Assembly (NCBI RefSeq): GCF_000149955.1
Contig: NC_030999.1
Location: forward strand, 1 to 41,748
Direction of reading: 5' to 3'
DNA: 41,748 bases
Origin: Fusarium oxysporum f. sp. lycopersici 4287
Taxonomy: Eukaryota; Ascomycota; Sordariomycetes; Hypocreales; Nectriaceae
A model generated the notes under the pieces. The model was not told the origin of the DNA, made no database searches, and was given only the letters and a program-made list of their open reading frames with translations. Position 1 is the stretch's first letter; every line of letters starts with the position of its first letter. This document shows positions 30,499 through 40,630 of the stretch, in pieces. Position numbers and translations under genes: made by a program.

Positions 30499-31392
30499 TC
30501 GTGCACCCTTCCGTGTGGGCCGGCCGGCTGCCTTCGCTGCCGATGTTAGGAGATTCACTAGTGCAGAGGCAAGCTCATCAAGCTCGGATGGGGTCGAATC
30601 AGCTGTGGGGAGTCCAGCGGCTCCAAGCTCTACGATCTCAGCGAATCGTTTGAGCTCGTCATCTGTTGTCACCCGAACCCGGCCCGGTTGCATCGGGGCT
30701 AGTCCCGCATCGGGAAGGGTAAGGCTGAGTGTGAAGTGGTCAGAGCTAGTGGCAAGGTGATCTTCGACGGTAGCTTCAGCAAGTGGCATATTAGTAAAGG
30801 CAAGATCGATCGTGTTGCCGTGTGGGTTTGTTGGAATATCTGGAGTGTTAAGTAGGTCGAGATCATTTTCTGATGCCCAGTCTGCAATTTCTTGGCCACG
30901 GTTCGTCGCTTGTCCCGTCTGCCAAGTATGATGCCTGGCGTTAAAGTCGCCAGCGATAAGGCAGCGTTCCGGAACAGGCCATCGTATCAGTATGTTCAGG
31001 GCATCACTCTCGTCGTTCTGACGATAGAGGTTAACTATCGTCATGCCGTTGATTGTAAGCCATAGAATATCCCGAGTCTGAAAGGGCCGGATCTGATCAG
31101 CCAGGAGCCCGGGGTCTCGTCGGACATATGTCATGACTCTAGGCCGAGTGTCGTTACCGTCCCATGTCTCGACAGGTGTGAACGTGTCGTATGCGGGATG
31201 GGTTTTAGTCAGGGAGCGAGTGTCTGTGTGAGCAGTCCACGGCTCCTGTAGAAGGACGATGTCGTATCGTTCCGAGTCGGCCAGCGCCAGGGCGCAGTCG
31301 TGGGCCGGGGGGATCTTGCCGACGTTGGCCTGAAAGATCCTGAGCGGCTTCTTGTTGTTCTTTCGCGTCTGCGAGTATCTATTCCTGGTCAA
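30499..31392 (-). pseudogene. LINE ORF2, endonuclease domain only
   Basis: The frame reads LRIFQANVGKI, then DIVLLQEPWTA, YRQNDES, CLIAGDFNARHHTWQ, TIDLAFTNM and SSDHFTLSL. These are the active-site signatures of the APE-type endonuclease of LINE ORF2 (Asn, Glu, Asp/Asn, Asp and the final SDH). After ~296 codons (GRPTRKGA) the sequence enters the hAT terminus, so RT and RNase H are lost. The frame has no ATG near its start and overlaps the ORF1 stop at 31379; translation by re-initiation or frameshifting is possible in a live copy. Confidence 0.8.
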
Positions 31393-32948
31393 GAGGACGA
31401 GTGATAAGAACTATGCGCCGTTTTCGCGGTGAGCCTGGTCGTGGATGCTCGGGCTCCTCCTCCGCTTCGTAGCCCGCCTGAGGGCTTGTGGCCACCATTA
31501 TGCATGAGGGTGCTCCTGATGCCGCTGGACTTGGACCACGAATGCTCGGCTGTTCGTGTGATGCGATACCGTCGCTTTGTTGGGCTTCCAGATGCGGCTC
31601 TGGTTGTGGTTCCAGGTGTCGTTGTCGGTATGTCTTTGCGCCAACGGTCCGGACATGTACTCGTTGCTCTTTGGTAAGTCGGCGGAGCACGCCGTGCACT
31701 CTCTTCGGCCGAGCTGGACACTTCTGAAAGTTGGCTTGGTGAGGGCCTAAGCAGTTGATGCACTGTTCTGGTGCAGTGCAATTGTCTATGATGTGGCCAG
31801 TCTTGCCACAGCGTTGGCAAACTGGCTGTCTATGACAGTTGCGGGCAAAGTGGTAGCCCCAGCATGTTTCGCACTGTCTAGGTCGGTCGGTTTTATCGAT
31901 CAGTCTCGCCGCGCTGCTGCCAAAGAGCGACCAGAATCTCTTTGTGGGCTTCAGAAACGACACAAGTAGAGTCTTGGTCAAGGGGTTGTCTGAGAATTGT
32001 CGCGCAGGACGTATGTTAACTGGCTTGAGCCCCGTCTGCATTTCTATCTCGTCGCTGACGATGCTGTCACTATCCACCTCTTTACCGTGAAAGTCAGTCA
32101 GTCTTATGGGGAAGTCTGAGACCACATAGGTGAACCATTCCTTGTTCGTTTCGACTGTCGTAGCTCCCAGTTCAGCCGCCCACTCGGCCTGCTTCTCTAC
32201 GAGAAAGTCGCGTGTCTCAGAATCGGCAGTCAGGACGGCCCATCCCGATCTGACCTGGAAAACCTGTCGAATCTTGTTTGAGGCGGCGCTGAGTTTTTCC
32301 TGGATCAGGGTTCGGATTGCATAGCTACTGTGGGCTCTGGCCGGAGCCCCGGCTTCTAGACGGATGAAGACGCGGAGGTCTTGTCGGGGTGGGGCGATGG
32401 TCGTTTGTTGCCCTTGGCGATGAGGTGGATCTGTTTGGTGGCGTCCATGTTGTTGTTGTCTGTGTGTTAGACGGTCACGGTCAGTGGGAGGCGAGGCAGC
32501 GGCTACGCTTCCAGGAGTCGAGGAAGCTGTCGGCAAACTGTTGAGCGAAACGTCGATGCGGTCCGGTGGTGAATTGTTGTGCAGCTTCTTCGAACTTGGC
32601 GCAGAAAGCCTGGAATACCATAAGTTTGGCATTGTACTCCTCTACGCGTTCGCGCGCGAGATCATTGGCTGATTCGATGATAGAGACTGGTTGCTGTTCA
32701 AAAGTCGATGAGGGGCTGGCGCGTGCAGCTCCTTCCGTAGCTGCAGCAGTGGTGGCGGCGGTGTGTGGTGAGGATGGTGTCTGAGCCATCCGGCCGGGTC
32801 TAGGTGAAACACCAATGATGCCGTTGACGGCTGCCGGACTGTTCTGCAAGAGGGCTGCACGGGCTCCTCGGTTCAGATTGGCGGGAGTGTGGATCCCCAG
32901 GTCGAAGGGGTCCGGAACAGCGGGCGGGATCGTCGTAGACGAATCCAT
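31379..32948 (-). pseudogene. LINE ORF1 (Gag-like), frameshifted
   Basis: It starts at ATG 32948 (MDSSTTIPPA); the first frame ends at 32481 (SFLDSWKRSRCLASH). The rest lies in another frame and runs to the stop at 31379, so one base was gained or lost near 32505-32520. The C-terminal half has three knuckles: CETCWGYHFARNC, CQRCGKTGHIIDNC and CINCLGPHQANFQKC, typical of ORF1 in Tad/jockey-like LINEs, which binds the element RNA. A basic stretch (RKRRIVLI) precedes the stop. Confidence 0.75.
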
Positions 32949-33251
32949 CGCCGCGGCTTGCGACTGCGCAAAGCGCAGATTGAGGCGTTTGTTGTGCACT
33001 TGTTAAGGATTTAGGTGTAGACAGGGCCACTTTCTTAACACTTGTATGCCAAGAAAGTGTGATGACAAAGGAAGGTGCCTGTGAATGTCGAGGCTGTTCG
33101 GAGTCCCAGGCATAGGGTAATCAATTGAGTGTGGTACCCTAGCGCGACTACGTGTTTTGCGTTCGCTCGCGTGCTGGAAACACCTGGTTCAGAATTAACG
33201 TCGCTCCCTGATGAGAAGCATCTGTATTCCGCGATTCGCCGGTAACCCGCT

Positions 33252-35816
33252 ATGGCAGCACAACAACAGTCGTTAGAATCGCTTCTGGGAATTAGTGGCC
33301 AGCGCAAATCACTCAAGCAGCAGCTTGACGCTGCGTCCATCAAGACTGAAGCTGGAAGAACGACCCTCGCCGACCTCCCAACTGTCCAGATCGGCTGCAA
33401 GAAATATATACCAGAAGAATACATTGCCAATAAGAATCGCAAAGGTCGAAGGAGCTGGATCCAAGCCCATGGCTTCTTTCTCACAGAAGTCAGTCCTGAT
33501 TTACGGACGTTGCAGACCTACTGGGTATGCTCGAAATGTGATGAACGAGGCAAGAGCTCATTATTCGTCGCCACAGATACAACATCGCCAATTGAGCACC
33601 TCCGAAGGTAAATGATATCTATACGAGCCTGATCTTTATTACTTCTCCATTGTCTTACGGGATGTAGGTCTCATATGATCACCGAGGCGGATGACAATGC
33701 GGATGAAGATTCGTATTCGTCTCGCGCTGACATTCACCCACCCTCGAAGCGGCGTTGCTTGGAGTCTCCTACTGCAAGATCGAATGTCAATAAAGCGAAG
33801 GAGTTGACGGTCGGCTGGATCGTTACTGCCAATCTTCCATTCACGGCGCCATCGAATCCGTACTTGCGCCGAATGCTCGATTTACACGATGCATTATTAG
33901 CAAAAGAGGTACCGTGGAGTCGGCAGTCAGTGCGTGATACTATGCGGAAATTATTCGAGGTAAAGAAGGGAGTAATATCAAGTCAATTGCAGAAGGCGGT
34001 CACAAGGATTAGCTTTAGCTTTGACCTATGGACTTCTCCAAACCGGTATGCTTTCCTTGGCCTCCACGCCCACTATCTCGACGCCTCCTATCAAGTCCAA
34101 TCGCGACTCCTTGCTGTGCGCCGTGTATGGTGATCTCATTCCGGAGACAACCAAGCAGCGACAATATATGATATCTTGGGCGAGTATGGGATACAAGGTA
34201 GGACTGGCGCGGGTGTCTGCGATAACGCCTCGTCCAACGACAAATGCTTGGCGAGCCTCTACCGTCAACTTTATCCTGCAATGGGGGAAGAAGATACTAG
34301 AAACCATCGGACAAGATGCTTTGGGCACATTCTCAACCTTGCAGCTCGAGCCTTTCTCTGGGGAAAAGATCCTGACTCGTTTGAGCGGGAAGCCTTCACC
34401 GAGGCGGCTTTCCAAGTTGAAGAGAGTGAGCTTCGGCTCTGGCGGAAACGGGGAGCGGTGGGCAAGCTGCATAACATCATCCGGTTCGTCAGGGCTTCCC
34501 CGCAACGGAGAGAGCTGATTAAATACCTGGCTTGTGACCAGAACGATGAAGACGGCTATCAACTCTTTGAAGAGGAGCGAGCTGCCATCGACCTCGAGCT
34601 GATGCAAAATAATGAAACCATATGGAATTCAACCTTTCTGATGATCCAGCGTGCCATTCGAAAGCGAGAGCACATTGACCATTTCATTGCATATCTCGAA
34701 ACGAAGACGTCAGAGCCCCGACAGCGGGTGCCTGTCCAAGATCAGCTTTCACCACAGGACTGGCTTCTGTTGGCGGAGATACAGAGTCTACTCAAACCGC
34801 TCCATGAGATCACCATGAGGTGCCAGGGTTGGGCCAAAGAAGGACGCCACGGCGCCTTGTGGGAAGTAATGATTGCAATGGAGTACTTGCTGAATTTCTT
34901 CGAGGAACAAAACCTCATATTCTCGTCACCTGATAGTTGCATCAGTGAGCTGAGAAATTTCAGGGTCTCGGCAACCAAAAGTACGACTCCCTAATTCGTC
35001 TTCGTTCTCTTCAAGCTTCTTTGACTAACGGTTTCTCAGGATCTAGCACTCAACGAATTGAGCAGGGCCGCGGACGAGAGAAACACTTGCCACAGCACGC
35101 TCGAGAGGAATATACTGATGTAGTTTTGCAAGATGAGAATCTTGATGATGATCACCGACGATGCGTCCAGATCTCTATTAAGAACTGTTGGTCAAAGCTC
35201 GATGAGTATTAAAGCCTACTAGGCCAATCGCCACTTTATCCGGCTGCCGTTATTCTTCACCCACGCTGGAACGTGTCTTGGCTTGAGGCGAACTGGACCA
35301 GCGACGAGCAACTAGTGTGGCTACGAGACGCTAAAAACAGTGTCCGGGAATTCTTTGAACAGCACTATCCACGGTGAGGAGCAGCCCGAGACATCGAGGA
35401 CGGTGACAGGAAAAGCGGTGCGACAAGACGAGCCCAGTCAATTTGACCACTGGATGCAGAGCTGCGATCGGTGCATGATGGAGGAAGAAGACGAGCTCGG
35501 CGTTTACATGAGGCAAGGGCCAGTGCGGCGAGAGAACTTGAACCCCGTCCTGTGGTGGAAGGATCATCAAGAAGAATACCGACGTCTGAGCAAGTTTGCC
35601 CTCGACATCCTGGCAATTCCTGCCATGTCTGTTGACCCTGAGCGGACGTTCAGTGTCACCAAGTTAACGGTAAGCTCGCAAAGGCACAGCATAAGCCCCG
35701 AGATAATAGAGGAGATGCAGTGTCTACGAAACTGGCTACGCCATCAAGCGATCACTATGGGTGAGGTGGTTAGCTTTGGTGGGGACTTGGTGGGTTGGGA
35801 GGGAGGGGAGTTGTAA
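33252..35816 (+). pseudogene. hAT transposase pseudogene with two introns
   Basis: Exons follow from splice sites and frame: 33252-33607, 33668-34980 and 35040 onward; the introns of 60 and 59 bp have GTAAAT/TGTAG and GTACGA/CTCAG borders. The finger part (YWVCSKCDERG), RISFSFDLWTSPN, GVCDNASSNDK, RCFGHILNLAARA, KRGAVGKLHNII and the C-terminal IPAMSVDPERTFSVTK mark the hAT family. Damage: TGA at 34131-34133 before SHSGDNQA, TAA at 35210-35212 in KLDEY, and a frame change near 35380 before the C-terminal domain. The catalytic-type Asp and Glu residues remain, so decay is by truncating changes. Terminal repeats were not identified. Confidence 0.8.
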
Positions 35817-36353
35817 GAGGACTAATAGCTTCATTGGAGCCTCAGGTCAGCACTTTCATTTCAAGTATATCAATTCAATTCAAGTTAAGTAAGTCAATGG
35901 TCGATTTTATTTCAAGTAATCAAGTTGGACTCCCAAACTTGACTTACTTGAATTGAAGTCAGCGCTGGTTGATGGATCGCCACGTAGAACAGATCGTGAT
36001 TCCTACAAGCGGCCAGCAGAATCAGATAGCGACGCCCGTCCTGTCCTGTCATCAACGAGTTCACTTCAAGCTGCGCCGCTTGACATACGATTGTCTGATG
36101 CCAACCCTCCATCTGTTGACGAAGTCCTAACTGAGTCTCACGGTCAGCAATACAGACCTCTTTTCAACGGCAGGCTGAACAGGAGTTTTGACGGGGCACG
36201 CCTCATCTCCCAGCGCATCAGGTGGATGCGCCAGTCATCTGGATGTTAAGATAAGGAAAAACTCATCTGGGCACTAACAAGAGCATCGTTACAGCCAGGC
36301 GCCGATGTTTCTTGGCTATGACTGTTACAAGTCGGCCCGACCATATCAGCATA
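35817..36353. repeat. TCAATTCAAGT-rich repeat zone between two hAT relics
   Basis: About 35855-35960 holds several copies of TCAATTCAAG/AAGTAAGTCAA in both orientations, the look of hAT subterminal repeats; a possible terminus is CAGCGCTGACTTCAATTC (minus strand, near 35971). No partner was found. The rest has a weak open frame (35953-36249) without a recognisable domain. Confidence 0.4.
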
Positions 36354-39079
36354 CAGGCTTGTCAACAAATAAATGAACTAAAGTACATCCAAATCAAATC
36401 AAATCAATTCAATTCGAGTCAAAAAGAACTCAAATCTAGTCACATTGCGGGAGCCGAATTTATTTGGAGATCTGGTTTCATTTGGATGAAAAGCACTGGC
36501 CAATCATTAGTGGTACTGCAACCCCAGGTTCACCCACTCCCGCCCAACGCGTACCGTAAAGTTATTGCATCCGTCGCGTTTCGAGTTGCCTGACGAAGCC
36601 ACCTGTCCCTACACCCTCGCTCCCAATGGCTCTGTCTACGAGTCCCGATATCTCAGCTGCGCTGTTTTCAACAACCTCTACAGCCAGCAGCGACCTCGAT
36701 ACAGCGACTGGCTTCAATCGAGCCGATGACAATACAGAAGCGAATTTGGGCATTTCTTCGACAGCTCACTCAGGGTACGAAGGCATCGATTGGAATCGCC
36801 TCCCAGGGTATTTAACCAGTAAACAAAGAAGAAGGCAGCGGACAGGATGGGTATGGGAGCACGGATACGATATCGAGAAAGATAGTTCCGGTCACCGTTT
36901 CTGGCTCTGCAAAGAGTGTCACCAGACAAAGGCTGCCATCACCCACATGTATGATGCTGCGTCTACAAGCCAAGCCAACGGTCACATGGAAGATGTCCAT
37001 CGGATCAACAGAGGTGGGAAAATGTCACCTCGAAGGAAGAAACAGCATACTCTCTTCGATATGGTTGGCCTGAACGCTCGCCAAGGGAAGAATCAAGCCG
37101 TAATAAATGCTTTCATAACCTCCTTTGACCCTCTGCGCTTTCAGCGGTTGCTTATTCACTGGGTGGCCTGCAATAACGTCCCTTTTAACACACTGGAGAG
37201 TCCTTATTTCCGAGAGCTTATGGAATACGCAAACAGCGCCAATTTTGAGTCAGGAAGTCTCCCGACCCACAACACAATGAGCGAGTGGATTGTGCGGACC
37301 TTCAATCGTCACAAAGGCGTCGTAACTGAGCTTCTCGGTCGCTCACTTAACCGCATTAATGTCTCCTTCGACGTGTGGACGTCCCGCAAGTTTACCTCTC
37401 TCCTCGGCCTCACCGTACACTTTCTTGACGACGAAGGGAAATTTCGCACGTTTTTGCTCGGCCTGCCACAAATCGAGGGCCGCCACTGTGGCGAAAACCT
37501 TGCTGGACGAGTTAGTGAAATCATCTACGAATATGGCTTCGAAGGTCGCGTCGGGTACTTTGTCACAGACAACGCAGAAAGCAACGACACGTGCCTTGAA
37601 GAGCTCGCTACTGAGCTTGGCTTCAATAAGCAGCACCACCGGCTTCGGTGCTGCGGGCATATCATTAATCTCGTCGCCCGATCCATCCTCTTTGGAACAG
37701 ATGCCGACGCCTTCGAAGAGGACTGCCAAGCCGACAAGGAACTCCAAGATGAGATGAGGCTGTGGAGGGCGAAAGTACCAATTGGCAAGCTGCATAACAT
37801 TGTTCATTGGGTGCAGAGATCTGGTCAGCGCATTGATAAACTCCACAAGTTCCAGAGTATTGAGAACACGGCATTAGGTCTAGAAGACCGGTCAACCTAC
37901 GATGTGATCACGGATAACGCAACCCGCGGGAACTCGTCCGAGGCGATGATGGAGCGAGGCTATTAGCTTCGGAATCCTCTTGATTCCCTGGTTCAGGCGG
38001 AGGTCACAGAGTGGGACCAGTACGTTGCCATGAGGACTGGCAGCGGGACAAGGCCAATGCCGAAGAGGAGCCGGGAAAAGCCTGCAATTGTTGACGATAA
38101 GATGTCAAGTGAGGACTGGGCAGTGATTGCAGAGTATCTGGCCATACTGAAGCCGCTAAAGATAGCCACGAAGCGTTTAGAAGGAAGACCCGAAGAGGGT
38201 ATGGTAAGCCGATTCTAGCATTGATACCTACACCTACTCACAGACTAGGGAAATATGGGGCGATCTGGGAAGTCCTACTAACCATGGAATGGCTTCTGCA
38301 GCATTTGGAGGACTCAAAACTGCAGCATGAACACGATGAAGAGCCCTACCTACGGATTGGATGCAACCTCGGCTGGATGAAACTAGATAAGTATTACACT
38401 CTCACTGAAGACAGCCCGGTTTATCTGGCATCCCTTGTCGTCCATTCTGCTTTTCGTTGGCCTAGCGTCGAGTCACAGTGGGCCGATCATCCCGATTGGT
38501 TAGAGAGAGGAAAGATTGCTGTACGCGAGCTTTGGGAAGAGTATCGAAAATTGCCCGTCGAGCAGGATACGATACCGGAACAACCGACTGCTGCGAGAAA
38601 AACAACAGACCTGGATAATTTTATGGCGTCGGTCAGGAAGCTCAGCATCAGCGTGCGCCCTCAGCACCACCTACACGGGATGAGTACGCCGAGTGGTTGT
38701 CCACTTCCGACCCCGGCGATTGCCTGGTGGATAATCGGATTCAATACTGGCTTCTCCGACGACGGCAGTATCCACGCTTGTCACGAATGGCAATTGACCT
38801 GTTTTCAGTTCCCGCGATGTCTTCTGAGCCAGGACGGATATTCAGTCTTGCAGGGCAGATGGTCACGCCACCGAGAAAACGGCTGCAAGCAGATATTGTC
38901 GGAGCAGCGCGGTGCATTTCATCGCGGGAGAAGTGTGGGGCCATTGAGATATCCAAATAGATCCAAATAAATCCAAATGTGCCCAAATCAATTCAAATCA
39001 AATTCAAATCGAGTCGTGCGTATCGAAATCAAATCTAACTAGGGTCAATTTGATTTGGATTTATTTATTGACAAGCCTG
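36354..39079 (+). mobile_element. hAT-type element with degenerate terminal repeats
   Basis: The left end is CAGGCTTGTCAACAAATAAA at 36354 and the right end is the complement of CAGGCTTGTCAATAAATAAA ending at 39079; 19 of the first 20 bases match. Subterminal ATCCAAATCAAATC repeats occur at both ends. The flanking 8-mers (TCAGCATA, CTATCTAT) do not match. The element is 2726 bp and carries one dead gene. Confidence 0.75.
36626..38960 (+). pseudogene. hAT transposase pseudogene with catalytic Glu lost
   Basis: It starts at ATG 36626 (MALSTSPDIS). The order is a BED-type finger (FWLCKECHQTK, then QANGHMEDVH), RINVSFDVWTSRKF, FVTDNAESNDT, RCCGHIINLVARS, KVPIGKLHNIV. TAG at 37964-37966 breaks the frame, which then continues. 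An intron 38199-38248 (donor GTATGG, acceptor CTAG, 50 bp) joins PEEG to KYGAIWEV in frame. A second frame change near 38640 precedes EYAEWLSTSDPG and the C-terminal domain, whose motif reads MSSEPGRIFSLAG: the Glu that precedes Arg in active relatives is Gly. So this copy is inactive in three ways. Confidence 0.8.
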
Positions 39080-39636
39080 CTATCTATAATGCATTCCGGT
39101 GCAGACCGTGGCCTATATCTAAAGAACCAAAGAGGAGCGACTTCTTTCCCGAAGAGCTTAGCCCTTATTTGTAAAGCGGAGTATTTGCCCACGTCCTATA
39201 TTAATCGATTGCCTGTCGAAAGGGGGAGTCACTCTAGTTAAAGATATGTCAATAACACAGGCACTATTATAAACATTATACTCTAGTGTCTAATGTTAGC
39301 AGTAATGAAAAGAGTCAAGTCGGTATTAGCATTGGAATCCAGGGTCGGGTTACGAATCTGGCACCTAACTTACTGTCCCGTGCTTACAGCTCTAAGGGGC
39401 TGTCGACCTCACGGGAGCGCAGACCTAAAATGGTATGGCAATGAGAATACAACTTAGTTTGAATGATGTAGCTACTTGTTGAACGTAGTAAAGATGATTT
39501 TGAATTACAATACCCCACGCCCTGTCCTGCCTTGCAAAACCCATAACCATGCTATGGAAGCCTTCACAAAGGGTGGATAGAGTACAGAGCGAAAATTGTG
39601 TCGTAACTTCAAGTTCACTCCGTAAACTAACCACGA
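39080..39636. other. No gene seen
   Basis: No frame or repeat worth calling was found. Part of it will be the 3' untranslated region of the secreted-protein gene on the minus strand. Confidence 0.4.
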
Positions 39637-40008
39637 CTAAGCTTCTCTGTTGGTATACGAGTCGGGTAGGTCGGCGACAGCATTGAAGCCGTCTCTATTT
39701 TCTCATTAGAAATCTTCTTACGTTTTGTATTAAAAGATGACATACCTGCACTTGTGGCGACCATTATACTTCCCTGCAGTTATGCAGTCCTCACGAACAA
39801 GCTTGTACCCGCCATAAGTATCAGGACATTCGCCAAACGCATATGCTATTGCATACGTTCCTGGAACGGCGCATCGATATTGGTTATTATGTTTATCGAA
39901 TCCGTTATAGGTACACTCCACGTCTAGCCCAATTGTACACTGCTTTTTGACGTCGGCCGATACCAAGACGGATGAGGCTATGACAATGGCGATTGCTGAG
40001 TACTTCAT
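39637..40008 (-). CDS. Small secreted cysteine-rich protein (candidate effector)
   Basis: Exon 1 is 40008-39746 and exon 2 is 39694-39637, giving 106 residues. The intron (39745-39695, 51 bp) has donor GTATGT, branch CTAAT and acceptor ATAG; ignoring it would end the protein at a stop 15 bp into the intron. Residues 1-18 (MKYSAIAIVIASSVLVSA) form a classic signal peptide, with cleavage likely before DVKKQC. Six cysteines follow in exon 1 (KQC, VEC, YRC, GEC, EDC, HKC), enough for three disulphides, with a Tyr/Gly-rich body. The exon 2 tail is DGFNAVADLPDSYTNREA. Secretion is well supported; the function is unknown. Fungal effectors and antimicrobial peptides often look like this, but I recognise no named family. 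Confidence 0.75.
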
Positions 40009-40337
40009 GTTTGGAGGTACGCTGAGGGATATTAGAAAGTTGAGCTGAGTCTGGCCGTGTATAAGCTAATGAAGATATGGTATTTGGCTCACCTTTTGCT
40101 TGTAGGAATTTTAGAATTAGATCTCTGTCTGTGTTGGCAGTCTACGTTGTGAGGTGTGTCTTGGAGTTTATATTCTACATATCGTGTGGTTAGTTTTATT
40201 TCAGCTTTGAGTTTAAACTCTTGTTGAAATTTGCCAAAACCCTAACCTTGTTTTAGAGGAACTGTAAATGGTAGAGAAAGGACTAACAAGGGTCTTTAGG
40301 TTTTGTTTTCACTGTCTCGACCAGCATAAAGCATTCT

Positions 40338-40407
40338 CGTGGTTACACTTTCGTGGTTACATCCTCGTGTTTACACTTACGTCTTTCGTGTTCGTCTTTC
40401 GTGTTCA
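40338..40407. repeat. Short tandem repeats of TCGTGGTTACA and TCTTTCGTGTTC type
   Basis: Three loose ~15-bp units (CTCGTGGTTACACTT and variants) are followed by two 13-bp units at 40382-40394 and 40395-40407 that differ by one base. No function is apparent. Confidence 0.6.
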
Positions 40408-40489
40408 TCCAAATCGGGTCCAGTATTGCTAATAATATGGCAATAGAGTAGTATATTACAATATAGCCCATATGGTATGGGCTCTGTCC

Positions 40490-40561
40490 TATTGTGACAA
40501 CATGATATGAAGATTTTGATATTGTGACAATTTAATATGAGGGTATCCATATTGTCAATAT
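40490..40561. repeat. 30-bp imperfect tandem repeat, 2.4 units
   Basis: Units start TATTGTGACAA at 40490 and 40520, and TATTGTCAATAT at 40550, with an exact 30-bp period. They are AT-rich and lie just before the LINE fragment. Confidence 0.6.
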
Positions 40562-40630
40562 ATTACTTTATTGGGTTGGTTGGTCCTGGGGCGAAATTGT
40601 CTCGACAGTAGCCAGACATACTTTACCCTA

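Larger units (their letters stand above)
30499..32948 (-). mobile_element. Tad-like LINE, 3'-truncated
   Basis: An ORF1 with zinc knuckles and the endonuclease start of ORF2 are on the minus strand. The element stops at the hAT terminus at 30498, before any RT sequence. The 5' leader probably extends a little beyond 32948. Confidence 0.8.
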
